Positions 32,023 to 43,923 of a stretch of 64,000 nucleotides of DNA are shown one piece after another. The translations under genes and the position numbers were made by a program. The notes under the pieces were generated by a model. It was not told the DNA's origin. It ran no database searches and saw nothing but the letters and a program-made list of their open reading frames with translations. The number at the start of each line of letters is the position of its first letter. The first letter of the stretch is position 1. The stretch comes from Diatrype stigma (lineage: Eukaryota; Ascomycota; Sordariomycetes; Xylariales; Diatrypaceae), in the NCBI GenBank assembly GCA_022225965.2, contig JAKJXP020000023.1:434001-498000 (forward strand). The letters run 5' to 3'.

Positions 32023-32523
32023 TCACATAGCGGCGGCCACAGCGCCAGCCGCGAACAGCGCGGCCGCAGCCACGGCGCCCGTCTCGCGAGGCCCGGGGGC
32101 GGGGTTGCTAGTGATGCGGGCGACGAGGGAGGAGCAGGCCTCGGTGCCGGTGGGGAGGACGGTGGCGACCTCGGAGACGTCGCTGCAGGCCTGCCAGAGG
32201 GCGCGGAAGTCGGAGACGTGGGCGTCGGCCCACGACGAGTACGCCGTGGCCCAGCTGGTGAACTGCGAGCCCACGTCGCCCGTGATGAGCGGGTCGACGC
32301 ACGCGTCCGTCTGCGTCACCGACGCCGTCTCCAGGTACTCCGTCACGGCCGCCGGCGGCGTCGGGTAGCCCGTAACCTCCGGCAGCACCGTCGACGCCAC
32401 CGACAGGCACTCGTTCGTCCCGCGCGCCTCGATCGCCCGCGCGATCATGGCCGGGTGGGCGGGCAGCTCGTACGCGGAGGCTGCGAGCGCGAGGCCGAAG
32501 AAGGTGAGGGCGGTGAACTGCAT
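32023..32523 (-). CDS. small secreted, probably GPI-anchored protein
   Basis: A single exon of 166 codons starting at MQFTALTFFGLALAASAYELP, a clear signal peptide with a likely cut after SAY or nearby. The mature part is acidic and Ala/Thr/Ser/Val-rich with four cysteines (in NECLS, DACVD, QACSD, EACSS), which could form two disulfides. The C-terminus is a weakly hydrophobic Ala-rich stretch (GAVAAAALFAAGAVAAAM) preceded by small residues, as expected for a GPI attachment signal. I do not recognise the family. In size and make-up it resembles fungal cell-wall or secreted proteins; an effector role cannot be inferred. An in-frame upstream extension lacks an ATG, so this start is preferred. 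GC is high. Confidence 0.75.
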   Translation of the reverse strand: MQFTALTFFGLALAASAYELPAHPAMIARAIEARGTNECLSVASTVLPEVTGYPTPPAAVTEYLETASVTQTDACVDPLITGDVGSQFTSWATAYSSWADAHVSDFRALWQACSDVSEVATVLPTGTEACSSLVARITSNPAPGPRETGAVAAAALFAAGAVAAAM

Positions 32524-33682
32524 GGTTGGTGGTGTTGGTGGTAGTTGGTGGTGTTGGTAAGAGATGTATTGTAATTTTATTGGTTGATAGGATGTTATGC
32601 GGCGGACGTTATTGGATGTAAACAATGCTCACGTTCGCTATGTAGGTAGCGATTAACGGGCAACTTGTGGTTGGATGGGGGTTTGTTTTGCTGGGTGAAG
32701 GTTGGAGTATAGAGGTCGATCACCCGCTTGTGGAGGAACTTGCTGTCTTATATACCCGTAGTTTCGTCAAACCCTGAGCAAGCATATCCGGGCCCATCTG
32801 ACTTTCCCATCGTACTGTGCTAGGCTCCTGTGCTAGGTAGGCAATAAGTCCGGAACTGCCTCAACACAACCGATGCCATGGGAAACACAAACACAGCCAG
32901 GCCCGGCAGCCAAGAGAGGCGGAGGTGCAACCGAGTCTGAACTAGCAGCCTAGGTAGCTGTAGGTAGCTACCGTAGCTGAAGGTCTTCGGTGGGCAATGG
33001 CGCCCGATTGAGTTTAGTTGTGACTAGCGGATGGCATTGAGATGAAGGCATTCCCCACCTGCCCACCTGCCCGCCTGCGAAGTGCGTTGAAGTCGTACGG
33101 AGGGCAAGATCAACCTCTCGTCAGTTGTCAACCAGCCCAGCTAGCGCGCGCTAGCCTCCACCGCGACTTCAGCTCGGGACGCTTGCCACTCTGGCGTGGT
33201 TCGGACTGGATCCATCCAGCCATCGTGAACCATCGCCTACTAATTTACGCCTGATAATCGCAGCCACCACTTCAGCTTGTGTCACGATCTGTCACAATCA
33301 GTCGTACATAGTAGAAGGAGAGCTGCCACCCTATGAAACGACTGATACACCTGCGGCTAATGTTCCGTACCTGCCGTTGATTCTTCTTTTTTCAATAATA
33401 AACAACCTTGAATAGACTGACTAGAGGCTCATTGATAAGTCGGATTCCCCTTGCCGTGCCACGTGCGTGCATGCTACCTGGCTGTCTGATAAAAATATAT
33501 AGGCTAGATTAGGTTTGATAGACCATACGCTACGAGGTATAGAGCCTAGCTTTTAAGGTTAAGCGCAGAATTACTGGATGCAGATTCCAGGCACCCAGAA
33601 TTCAGCCCTGCGAAGACCAGGGCTCTTTCGGCTTGTGAGTTCCATGAGTCAGACGGTGTCTCTGGCTTGGCATAGTATAGTC
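32524..33682. other. intergenic upstream of the secreted protein gene
   Basis: Non-coding. Contains CCTAGGTAGCTGTAGGTAGC and related palindromic text at 32,949-32,979 and CCCACCTGCCCACCTGCCCGCCTG near 33,056. No gene seen. Confidence 0.6.
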
Positions 33683-35107
33683 TTATGAATGGGCGGCAAT
33701 GGCAGCAGTGGTAGCGTCCTCGTCTTCCTTCCTGCCGTCTTCGTCCTGCGGTAGGGTGCCGTACCCTTGACGTAGGGAGGAGTCCCCGGCCTCTGGGGCG
33801 GTGCTTCCTAGCAAGCGATCGCGGCTGTCACCTGTGACCTCATCGCCGCCTGGGCTAGTGCCCTCGCCCTTCCGCCCAACGATCACGTTGCCCGCGACCA
33901 GCATAGCCGCACCGAGCCACCAGAGCGGCGGTAGCGATTCGGCGAAGATGGCCAGGCCCAGCAGGGCGGTGATCATGAAGTTCGTGGACGTGTTCATGAT
34001 GGACACTTGCGTCGTGGAATGGCCCTTGGACAGTGCCTGGGTGAACAGCGTCCACATCTATTACATCATAAATGTATGTTCTAGTTAGAGACGGGCCGCA
34101 TAGATAGAAACAAACACACAGGTTGAAGCAAACATTCCGGTTCATGGGGAGGGAAAACTGGGGCAGACACAGCTTAGACTTTGGGGTGGGTTTCTTTTCT
34201 AACTTTAGATGAGTTCACGCTGAAATGCATGGCAATTCAAGCTTGAGTATCTCCAGAGTTTCGATCAGATGGAAAGGCAGTTTACACGGGAGAACAACGG
34301 AGATAGGACAAGGAATTAAGAACCAATGACAGACTTACCACACCGTTGAAGACTATATTCAGACCGAAGAAAATCTGCACCAATAAGAGTGAGCGTTAGT
34401 TGGGTTTTCTTCATCTCACCCCTTTCGACAGGCCTATGCCGTTGTTATACGCCAAGATTCTGCAGTTCCGTGGCAAGGTGATTGAGACAGGCCAAGGGTC
34501 ACGAAATAAACAGCATGGGAGCACATACGCATCGCACGACAACTTCAATGACACCCTGGGAAGCCGTGAGTCCGAGGACCCCTGAGATGCCGCGGGCGAT
34601 GTGTGTCGTCAGGCCATTGGTAGTTCTATTAGTTAGTTTAGTCAGCTTTTCGCCTTGCATTTGTAAGCCCCCATGCGGCTGGAGTTAAAAGAAGATCTGA
34701 GATCCGTTGTGTATGAGACTACATTGTAGCGAGCCACGATGATTTGTTACGCACAATTTCGCAAAGACGCCGTTGAAAGCGGCGCAGCCACCGCTGGCGA
34801 TCGCGTAGACGATCCACTGGTTCCTTGCCGTCCAGGACAACGGGGACGAGGACGGTGGTGGTGGTGATGGCGGTGGGGCCCCATCCCACCCGGCACTCGC
34901 AGTACTCGCCGTGGCCTCCTCTTCCCGAGATTGCTGGGGTGAAGACGATGATGGCAAGGGTGGTGGCGAGGATGAACGGGTGCTGGGCTCTAAAGTATCG
35001 TGCATCTTCCCAGGGGCGTCGGCCACAGCGGGACGCCTCCTTAGCTCCGCGGATGATGATAGAGAAGACGGCACGGAAGAGGCGGTGGACTCTCCGGAGA
35101 GCGACAT
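33683..35107 (-). CDS. TMEM42-like small drug/metabolite-type membrane protein
   Basis: Four exons, 35107-34755, 34625-34529, 34374-34339 and 34057-33683, encode 286 residues. After a long Ser/Pro-rich cytosolic N-terminus come hydrophobic segments: NQWIVYAIASGGCAAFNGVFAKL, then a central region around GISGVLGL, IFFGLNIVFNGVMWTLFTQA, TNFMITALLGLAIFAES and LWWLGAAMLVAGNVIVG. The blocks NALMWT-like (FNGVMWTLF), NFxxxALLGxxxFxES and LWWxG are those of TMEM42, a half-size EamA-fold protein of unknown substrate. The C-terminal tail is charged. Exon 3 is only 36 nt and was placed because it restores the frame and the FNGVMWT motif. The transport role is inferred from the fold only. Confidence 0.78.
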
Positions 35108-35692
35108 TGCCTGTAGTAAAGACCTCCCGTACAATGATTGAGGCACGATGGCTGCTCTTTCTCGATTCGGTAGGTTTCCGTGACTCAACAAGGCCCCTTC
35201 CCGTGATAATCGCAGGAGAACTGTAGCTGTGCCGTAGGCCAGGATTCAGCGGTCGGCTTGTAATGATACCTGCCAAGAGGTATTATTATAGTATATTCCG
35301 GGCGTGTTCATGCAAATAAAGAACTCAAATGATCAAGCGTGGTTTTGTCTTTCTGTTTTCGTAAGGCGTCATAAGGTAGCCATCTCATATCGACAAGCAA
35401 GTAGGTATGTAGTTCGCATGATGACAATATGTTCATCACCTGGGCACTGGACCTCGGGACGTTCTATTACCTAAGATTTGAGCCACATAAATAGTGGATC
35501 CTGAGCATCCCAAAAGCCAGCAGACTCAGCCACCGTTAAACTAGGTACATGTTACGCTGTATAGATCGATAGGGGTTGGGCGCAGTGTTTCGGAAGTATA
35601 CATTGTGCTACATTGTGCAGCAAAAATAGAAACATCTATACCCACTGGCCAATATTTACAGACAAGGACCAAAATACCAAGGGAAAAGCCTG
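35108..35692. other. intergenic, CLC 3' end to TMEM42-like gene
   Basis: 585 bp of non-coding DNA between two genes on the minus strand. No specific element recognised. Confidence 0.6.
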
Positions 35693-38570
35693 CTATCTGC
35701 TCTCTAATTCAAGTCCACCGTCATCATCGACGATGTCCTCGTCGCCGTCCATGATATGCCCTTGACGATCACTGCTGCCACGACTGCCGCCACGAATACC
35801 ACCGCGCCCGCCGCGCCCGCCGCCACCGCTGCCCCGCCTCCTCAGGGGCCGCCTCTCCTCAGCCGGGCTCGCGAGCCGGATGCGGCCGCCACTCGCGGTG
35901 GTGACGCGGTCGGAGAGCCAGGCGGCCCAGCGGCTCATGGCGCCCCAGAGGCGCTCCTGGCTCTCGGCGAGGCCGCGGTCCTCGTGGGGGTTCTCGGTGG
36001 CCTCGGTCTTGAACTGGTAGCGGAGGCAGTCCTTGACGGTGAGCAGGCCGCGGAGGCGGCCGTGGTGCTCGACCAGGACGACGCGCGGGCCGATCTTCTG
36101 GAACAGCTCCATGACCGTCTCCAGCGGCAGGCGCGGGTGCACCGTCACCGGCGTCGCGTCCACGTAGCGCCCGAAGTCGATCGAGGCCGACGACGCGCTG
36201 AAGTCCATGCCGCTGCTGCTGTTGATCGTGACGGCCGGCGTGAGCGGCGGCATCACCTGCGCCGAGGCTGGCGGCGAGAAGTTGCACTTCGCGAGGGGGC
36301 TGATCGTGGCTCGGCGCTCGCGCCGCAGGCGGTCGATGGCGTAGCGAAGCTCGGTGGTTCCAATGTAGCCAATAAGGATCTTAGACGTTTCGTCCTCGAC
36401 GATGGGGAAACCCTGGTACTCGGGTTGACTGAGGAGGTCCTCGACAGCTTTGAGCGTCATCCCATGCATTGGTATCGAAACCACATCCTTAGATGTCATA
36501 GCAGCAGATACAGGAACGCCGAAATTGTGCTCTTCCTTGTTGTCAAGAAAAGGAAACCCGCTGAACCATATCATGCGGTCAGCAATGCCGCCTTTGCCCC
36601 CTAGGGTTTCTGATACTGCCTTCGTAACACCAACGACAATCATCGTCGGTAAGATGTAATCTAAAGCTCCCGTAAGCTCGAACATTATGACCACGACGGA
36701 AACTGTAATGTGCATAATGCCACTGAGAGCCGCTGCGGCACCAAGGAAAGCATAGGTTCCAGGAGTGACGCACGGCTCATCCGGCGTGCAAGCCGCAAAG
36801 AATGCTGCCTCTGGATGCGCATCGTGAATCACTTGCACGAGGATACCAACCGTGCGTCCAAACGAGGCTCCGACAGCCATGGATGGAACGAATATACCGG
36901 CAGGTACCTTGCAGCCATAGGATATTATGACTAAAAACATTCGAATCACCGTAGCTAATACGAGTGAGAAGATGTTTGCCCACCGCCTATCAGGCTCACA
37001 AAGTCCATGGTAATCTTCCGCACCCTCACATTCCAGGAACAGGATCTCCATGCTCTCCGTCATATCGATTCGCAGGAATGCGTTGGGGTAGCAGATGACA
37101 GCTGTTCCGAAAGCCAACAAGGTCGCTTCGAGGATAGCCCATTTCGTGAGGTATTTCTTCCGGAAGGTTTGCACCCTCAGATTCCACTTGATGACGAATG
37201 CGCCATACAAGCCTCCGAACACGCCAATGATAACGTAGAACAACACCTCGAAGAAGTGCCACGTCCGGTCATACTTGACCTGGAACATGACCAGCTGCCC
37301 GGTCCGGAAAGGGTTCATCGCAGCGAGGACAGCAGTTCCAACTAGGGCACAGAAATAGCTCCGCCACATGGTTTTCAGAGGGAAGTAGCTGGACATCTCC
37401 TCTAGGGAGAACAGCACGCCTCCGATCGGACTGCCGAATGCAACTGCCACGCCAGCAGCCGCACAGGCGCTCAGGATTTCCCGCGTCTTAGAGGCGTTCC
37501 GCCGATACTTGTCGAACATACGCGAGATGACGTTGCCGGTGCACACGGCATAATGGACGCTGGGCCCCTCCTTGCCGACGGACAGCCCGGACGCGATGGC
37601 AAGCGGGAGCGCGATGGACTTGATGACCAGTGTCCAGAAGCCCAGGAACCCCTTCATCACGAAGCCGGCGATGATGCATTTGATTTCGGAGATGCCCGAT
37701 CCGGCGGCATATGGCGCGAACGATTTCACGAGCGCGGCCGACGTGAATGCGAAAAGTGTCTGCGTGTTGGGGAAAAAAAGACTGAGCACACCAGAGACAA
37801 AGTCTGAATGGGGGAGAACTGTTTCACCTTACCCCGAACGTGATGTATATCACGTAGTTTGCGGGCTCGAAGCCCGTCCACCGGTGCCAGTGAGGGCAGC
37901 CGTTGTCCTCGCCCCAACAGCAGAATTGCTCGTTCAGATGGAAGCCGGTGGTGCAGTACCCCATCTTGATATCGGACAGCCATTCGGTGTAGATGTTCAA
38001 GAACGCAGCGTTGAGGCCGATGGCGGCACCTATCAAGGTCACCACGATCCAGCCTTGAGCGGCGTCGTAGGACTCCCATAGCTTGTACCGCCATGTGACC
38101 TTGCCGCCGCTGGACAGGCCTGCTGCTTTCTTCCGCCGTTCCTTCCGGCGCAATCGCTCGCGCGCCGCATCCTTCACCCAGTCTGTGTGTCATCATCGTC
38201 TTAGTAGACTGCCCTGGGGCTGGTTGATCTCGAGTAGCGCTCGACGGTGCATACCTATCGTTGTAAAATCCTATTGGTGGAAGAGCACCAGTTAGCCACG
38301 GGCTTTTTTCTTCTTCTTGTTGTCGTTGCTTTGCTTGACAGGCAAGATGATGGCAATAGCGCAACAAACCTCATATCTCTTGATCTCCGCAATCTCCTCC
38401 TCGATCTGCTGCTGGGCAGGCGCATCGTGAACTTCGCTCCCGCCTTCGCCTTGTTCCGCGGTGGATATCGCAAAGGAGATGCGCGAGCTGACCGAGGGCC
38501 GCTGGCCCACCGAAGGCCGATGGATTGACTGAGGACGCCCTATGGAAACGGAGCTTCTTCTTGAAAACAT
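35693..38570 (-). CDS. CLC-type chloride channel / Cl-/H+ exchanger
   Basis: Four exons, 38570-38370, 38270-38255, 38182-37833 and 37759-35693, encode 877 residues. Exon 2 is a 16-nt microexon that supplies most of EDFTTIDW, a motif I recall from fungal and animal CLC-3-like proteins. Diagnostic CLC blocks follow: SFAPYAAGSGISEIKCI, GLSVGKEGPSVHYA (gating glutamate at about 253), AFGSPIGGVLFSLEEMSSYF and CKVPAGIFVPSMAVGASFGR. The C-terminal third has two CBS domains (DVVSIPMHG... and ATPVTVHPRLPLETVMELF). The gating glutamate and the GKEGP context favour an intracellular exchanger of the ClC-3/Gef1 group. The tail is Gly/Arg-rich and acidic. The predicted ATG follows an in-frame GTG; no earlier ATG is in frame. 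Confidence 0.92.
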
Positions 38571-39369
38571 CACAAACTTGCGATCATGATCAGGACCTAC
38601 TAACTAAGTATGTAGCTACCTGGTTGAAGAAGTGATATGAAGCTGAATTACGTAGGCCTAGATATGGACGTACTAACTGTAGGCAAGTTGTACATACAGT
38701 AGATTAGCGATACGTATTACCTAAAAGTTGGTAAATGAACGCTATTTGCTATAGGAAGTTAAGCTTTTGTAGGCTCTGAAGCTGCTGGCCAAGCCGCCTA
38801 CAAGTGGGTTAAACTGCCCTGCATTGACCTCTAAAGCTGAAGTACAGGGCCCGCTTTTCGATTAATGGGATCAGGACGCGACCTCGAATTCCTACGCGTG
38901 CAAGTCCACGGGTGTGTCTTTTCAGGAGGTACGAAGTATACGAAGTACTCACTTCCAATACTATCAGAAGGTTGCTCTACTCCGACTCACTACCGTTATC
39001 TTGAAACATCTTGCTTTAGGCTTGACTTACAGACACTTGCATTCAATACGGTAAGCAATTCTACATACTGTATGCCGTGATCAGCTGTGCGGTTATGTGA
39101 TATGACAAAACCTTGAGCGCATCTGGGCCTGAAGGTAGTTATCAGAGGTCCCCGGGGAGCAATGTTGAACCTACAGTTTTAGCCTTGACCTCTATCCATG
39201 ACTGATAGCCCCATCCCTTCTTTCTTCTTTCCCGCATTCCAACTGCTAACCCATCAATATCCAGTGCAAATTGCAGTAATACAGAGCAGACTTGGGACCT
39301 TTCTCACTTGGTCCTCACAAAACTTCCTATCACCAGAGGATCACACTAGAACATCAGTAAACCGCCATC
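38571..39369. other. divergent intergenic region, CLC and Dpb3-like gene
   Basis: 799 bp of non-coding DNA between divergent start codons. No specific sites asserted. Confidence 0.6.
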
Positions 39370-40346
39370 ATGCCATACAATACCACGGCTATTCCCCCTA
39401 GAAAGGAAGCCACGGGCCAGACACAACTGCCTTGTAAGTGGCCACTTAGATTCGTGGGCAATTGCTTGTTAAACTTACACGTTCCGCAGTATCTCGAGTG
39501 AAGAAGATCATTGCGCAGGATCAGGACATCGGCATCTGTTCTAACAATGCATCCTTTGTGATCACCCTCGCAACTGTAAGTTCGCCTGCCTGCCTGCCTG
39601 CCTGCCTGCCTGGTGTGCCTTGCTAGGCACCGTCCGTCTGGCTGTATCTATCCATCTATCCATTGTCCCGTAACTCACCCCGTGCGCCATGCTTCAGGAG
39701 ATGTTCATCCAGTACATCGCCTCCGAGGGCCTGAACATGGCTAAGCTAGAGCGGAAGCCCCGGCGGAACATCCAGTACAAAGATATAGGTAGGTACTCAT
39801 TACGCGCCTCTCCTTCCCTCACTCATACCCACCCCATCTATACGTACAAGCTCCTATGATGATTAACACACACCCAAAGCGAACGCCGTGTCCCACCAGG
39901 ACAACCTAGAGTTCCTCTCGGACATGGTCCCCAAGACCGTGCCCTACAAGCAGATCAAGGCCCAGGCCGCCGCGAAGCGCGCGCAGCTCAACGGCCAGCG
40001 CACCGCCAACGAGCGCGCTGCTGCGGGAGCCGGAGGGGCCGGAGAGGGGGCCGGATCCGAGGACTCGCCGCATCCCACCCCAGCTACCGGAGCGCCGAAC
40101 GGCAAGAAGCACAAGTCCACGCCGAGCAGTGGCGGCGGGCGCGCGAGCTTGAACGGCAGCATCAGCGGTAGTGGCGGTGGCGGCGGCGGCGCTACGATCT
40201 CTGGTCTGCTGACTGGTGCGGCAGCAGCCCGGCGGCAGGCGAGCAGCAACGAGGAGGATGGGCCGGAAGACCCGAATGACCAGTTGCAATTCGAGGCGAG
40301 CCAGGCGAGGGGGGAGGACGGGGATGATGTCGAGATGACTGGCTAA
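39370..40346 (+). CDS. histone-fold protein, Dpb3/CHRAC15 (NF-YC-like) type
   Basis: Four exons, 39370-39433, 39490-39575, 39698-39788 and 39880-40346, encode 235 residues. The histone fold is at about 21-95: LPLSRVKKIIAQDQDI, SNNASFVITLATEMFIQYIA, RRNIQYKDIANAVSHQD, then LEFLSDMVPKTVPYKQI. The LP-x-x-RVKKI start and the YKDIANAV block fit DNA polymerase epsilon subunit Dpb3/POLE4 or the CHRAC remodelling subunit; NF-YC is a less likely alternative. These proteins pair with a Dpb4-type partner. The C-terminal half is low-complexity Ala/Gly/Ser with an acidic end (GEDGDDVEMTG). The first residues MPYNTTAIPPRKEATGQT form a typical short fungal lead. Intron 2 contains a GCCT repeat. Exon junctions all keep the frame. 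Confidence 0.85.
39585..39613. repeat. (GCCT)7 microsatellite in an intron
   Basis: Seven GCCT units lie within the second intron of the histone-fold gene, between its donor at 39,576 and acceptor at 39,697. Confidence 0.9.
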
Positions 40347-40712
40347 GAAGGGAACGAACATCCATGGGTGGAAGGAGAGTGTTGCGGGAAAGGGGGGAGG
40401 TATAGAAACGGGGTCTGCTCAGGATTAACAGATCAACAAAGCAACTAGCTACGTTTTATGGGTTACCATGAGTGTTGAGGCGCTGGCTGGCTGCTTGGAA
40501 CAAAGTCCACTTTTAGGCCTATTCGTCATAATGAACCGAGCAATTGGGTTAACTTTGTTTATTAATCATGGGTATATCCCGAGCATGCTTTTTGTGATAG
40601 TGCCTAATCTGACCTTTCATCACCCTAACCCTATGTGTCGATTTCTGATGTTTTGTTCGTTTTCTCCGCGAACGCGAGCCCATCAGCTAGCTCGCCCATC
40701 CCACCCCTTCGT
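40347..40712. other. short convergent intergenic region
   Basis: 366 bp between the stop codons of the histone-fold gene and the U2 A' gene, holding both 3' untranslated regions. Nothing else seen. Confidence 0.6.
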
Positions 40713-41859
40713 TCACTCCTCCATCTCATCGCCGTCGAGATGGACGCCGGCAGGCAGCCTGCCCTCCCGCAGCATCGTCTCCAGCCGCGTGATCTCGTCC
40801 AGGCTCGTCGCCTTCTTGATCATATCCTGCAGCCTCTTCTTCTCCTTCTCCGTGAGCTTGATCCTCGCCATCTTCGTCGCGAGACCGCCGCTACCGCCGC
40901 CGCCAGATGAGCCACCACCGGCGGTCAGCAGCGAGGCCGAGTCGAACGTCTTCGACTTGATGCCCATGAGCTTCGACGCCAGCTCCGTCGGCTCCTCGGG
41001 CGTGCCGAAGAGCTCCCCCGCCCGCTTCCGCTCCGCGTCCTTGACCTTCGCGTAGTCCAGGAACCGGACCGACCGACATCGCCAGAGGACCCAATACCGG
41101 TAGTTCTGCCCAAATGGAAACGAAGGTTCCCGCTGTTAGCTATTTTGCACCTCCTTTTTTGTTTGTTTCCTGCCCGCCCCCAAAGGTGGGAAAGGCCAAC
41201 AATCTCTCAGCTTACCTCCTTCTTCGTGACGGGGTTGTCTTTAAGCACTAGGTGCGTGAGGTGCGGAAAGGTCCCTAAGGCATCCAGGTCGGCTAGCTCC
41301 CTCAGGTTGTTTGACTCCAGTTGCAGATTCGTCAGGTTCGGGATCGAGTTGGCGAGCGTCGGCTGTATGGAGGAGACGCGGTTGCGCGCGAACAGCAGGG
41401 TGCGTATCCGCGGGGAGAGCGGGAAGTTGCCCAACACCTGGATGTCATTGTCGACGAAATCTATAGCATCTTGGGGCTGCAGCGATTGGAGCGAGTTGAG
41501 GGGTCCTAGTTTAGCAATTCATCCTCAAACGTGAACGTGTCGATAGGATAGGAACGTGGCAACACCATAAAACAGGAGCAAGAAATATCTGGGGAGAAGG
41601 ATAGAGGGAGGGAAGGAAGTAGCAGGGCTTGACTTACTCCTGCAACACCCAGGTTCTCGATGGCGGGAATGCGATGACCTGTTATCACGACCCGGCGAAA
41701 GGCCTCGCTATCAACTCTGCTCTTGCTAGATCATGTGAAACGACACAACAAAGTGTAGTATCTGTTCTTTTCTGACGTACCTCGGAGCTCGAGCTCGCGC
41801 TCCTTCAGCGCATTGAGCCACGAGGGCGAGTTCTGAAGCAACTCGGCCGTGAGCCTCAT
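40713..41859 (-). CDS. LEA1: U2 snRNP A' leucine-rich repeat protein
   Basis: Four exons, 41859-41781, 41678-41638, 41476-41216 and 41105-40713, encode 257 residues. MRLTAELLQNSPSWLNALKE followed by ELELRGHRIPAIENLGVAG matches the U2 A' N-terminus. Leucine-rich repeats follow (RTLLFARNRVSSIQPTLAN, LTNLQLESNNLRELADLDAL, LTHLVLKDNPVTKKE), then the cap NYRYWVLWRCRSVRFLDYAK and VKDAERKRAGELFG. The C-terminal basic helix (ARIKLTEKEKKRLQDMIKKA) is typical of the fungal proteins. Lea1 binds U2 B'' and U2 snRNA stem-loop IV in the spliceosome. The third exon start was set at CTGCAG|CCC; an upstream AG would break the frame. Exon 2 is 41 nt. Confidence 0.92.
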
Positions 41860-42262
41860 GATGATGCTGGTGCGGGTGCGGATGCAGATGATGGGGCTCT
41901 TCTAGGCGTAGGATCTGGCTGGGTTTACCTCTGTGTTTTCGGGTTTTGGGTACTCTGCCTAGTGGGAAACCATTCGTACCGATGCAGATAGGCTCAATCG
42001 TGTCTGTCTATGTGTGCAGTGCAGGCGACGAAGTTTGGGCTTGTTGTGGTGTCTATGCCCGCGTCGAAACAGCACGTGCAAGGCTGAGGCTGTCCAGGAT
42101 GAGGTAGCTTTGGAATTGAAAAATAAATGGCCTGGAGTTTAGCCTAGCTGCAATGCACTGTGCGGTACTTCATACTTGTATGTATGAGCAGTACCATACA
42201 TACAAGGTACCTACCTAGGTAAATAGTGTCACCTAATTATGGAGGCGGGGCATGGCTACCTC
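41860..42262. other. intergenic between LEA1 and LTR element
   Basis: Non-coding. Contains AAGGTACCTACCTAGGTA (42,204-42,221), one copy of a motif repeated through the window's intergenic DNA, about 40 bp from the LTR insertion site. Confidence 0.6.
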
Positions 42263-42449
42263 TGTGCTTCTGCGCCCGGTCCTTCGAATCCCTAGGGAAT
42301 TACTGCTATTAGCAATTTACTTAGGATTATACTAAAGGTCCGGATTGGTTATTAAATTAAAGTTAATTATAGTTATGCGTTTTAAGTTATTAAAATTTTA
42401 TATTCCGATTTTCCGATCCTTAGTATTATGGGAAATGCTCGGATTTATA
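42263..42449 (-). repeat. left long terminal repeat
   Basis: Direct repeat of 43924-44110 at a constant offset of 1661 bp with no indels. The outer, left part of this copy keeps more C and G (TGCGCCCGGTCC) than its partner, whereas its inner part is more AT-rich. Confidence 0.85.
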
Positions 42450-42946
42450 ATTATTTCCCTTTTTTATTATAATCGTTTTTAATTATTATCGTTAATTTCC
42501 CTTTTTATTAAGCGCCGACGATTTTATTTCAAAAATTGCTTATTCGCATATTACATGTTACGTACGGGATATTCGTTTTTTATAAAGGCCGGAAATAAAT
42601 TCGTTCCGTTATATTTGTTTTGTAATTGGATTTTTTCGGAACTTCGTAAATAATACGTATTATCGGGATAACAATTAATTACGTTTTAAAGCCCGTCGTA
42701 ATAAGGCTCGTGCTTTTCTTGGCGTTAGCGAATGCAAAAAACCCAATCGTCCGGAACGTACGTTTTAATAAGTTCTTTCTTTTTTTAAAGGTATATTCGT
42801 ATTTTATTACAAAACGCCTTTATATTATTAAAGCGGGCCTTCGCGAGCGGTATTTCGTAATTTGCTGCTAATAGCTTATTATTTTAAAGCTTTTTCTTTT
42901 TCATCGATTCGCAAGAGTATTCGTAGAATTCCGATAAGGTCTATTT

Positions 42947-43341
42947 TTAAAAAGGAATTATGCCGAATAATAAAAAATATGGGCTATAGCCGCTTAATTT
43001 AGGGGTACGGTTATAAATAATTACCGTTCGTTGCAATAATTCGGGCAACGAACGGGCCGTAGGATTTATTTGGTATTTGCGTAGCATAATTTTCTTTAGG
43101 TCCTTATTAATCTTTTTTATTTTTCCGTTACCCCTTAGGCGCCCTGGTATAACAGCCTTCACGATGGAGCCTTATTTCTTATTCCAGACGTTCGCGGCTT
43201 TATTTTTAAAGGCGCCGGCGTTGTTACTGATCCACTTTTTAAAGGTATCGTTATTTTATTTTTTGCCTCGGTATGGCCCATTTTTGCGGCATTACTCGGA
43301 AATATAATCGGAGGCTATATTCTTTTTATTCGTTCTTTTTG
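42947..43341 (-). pseudogene. integrase remnant inside the short LTR element
   Basis: The minus strand reads KAVIPGRLRGNGKIKKINKD and then RTVIIYNRTPKLSGYSPYFL followed by LFGIIPF. The latter is the post-catalytic block of gypsy-type integrases (YNxTPxxxxGxSPxxLxFG). The same frame extends upstream to about 43,341 with stops. The DDE core cannot be identified with confidence. Confidence 0.7.
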
Positions 43342-43923
43342 CGAACCTTAAATGTGGTTTATAACGGGCGGCATATATGCCATATTAATCTTTTCCTTTA
43401 TTCGCGGTTTATCGTAATAAAGTAAACGCTAGGTATACGGTATATATTAATTTTAATCGAATTCGGACGGTTTGCGGAAACCAATTGGCGATTTCGCATT
43501 GCCGGCGATGGCCGCTTTTTCGATATTAAATGTAGGCTATTATTGTTGCTATTAAATCCATTCGCTTTTTCGACGAAATTATTAATCCGGCATTTCGACT
43601 TTTTTGCTTTTGGGCTTAATATCGAAATACGCGGTTATTTTCGTAATTTTACCCATTAAGTAATTTAGGTTATCTTTTATCAAGGTATTTCTTTATTCGA
43701 TATTTTCGAACTTTTTATCGAAAAGTTCGTATAATATGCCGTTTTTTTAAACGGGCTTCGTATCCGTAAGGGATTCAACAAAGGTGCCGCCTTAGGCCGA
43801 AACGCCCTTGGGTTATTCCTTCGCATTAGCGTTACTTTTTGCCATTATCGGTTATTAAAAAAAATTCGTAAGAAAATAAAATAAATTTTGCGTTATTAGC
43901 GTTAATTTATAAAAATAATTATT

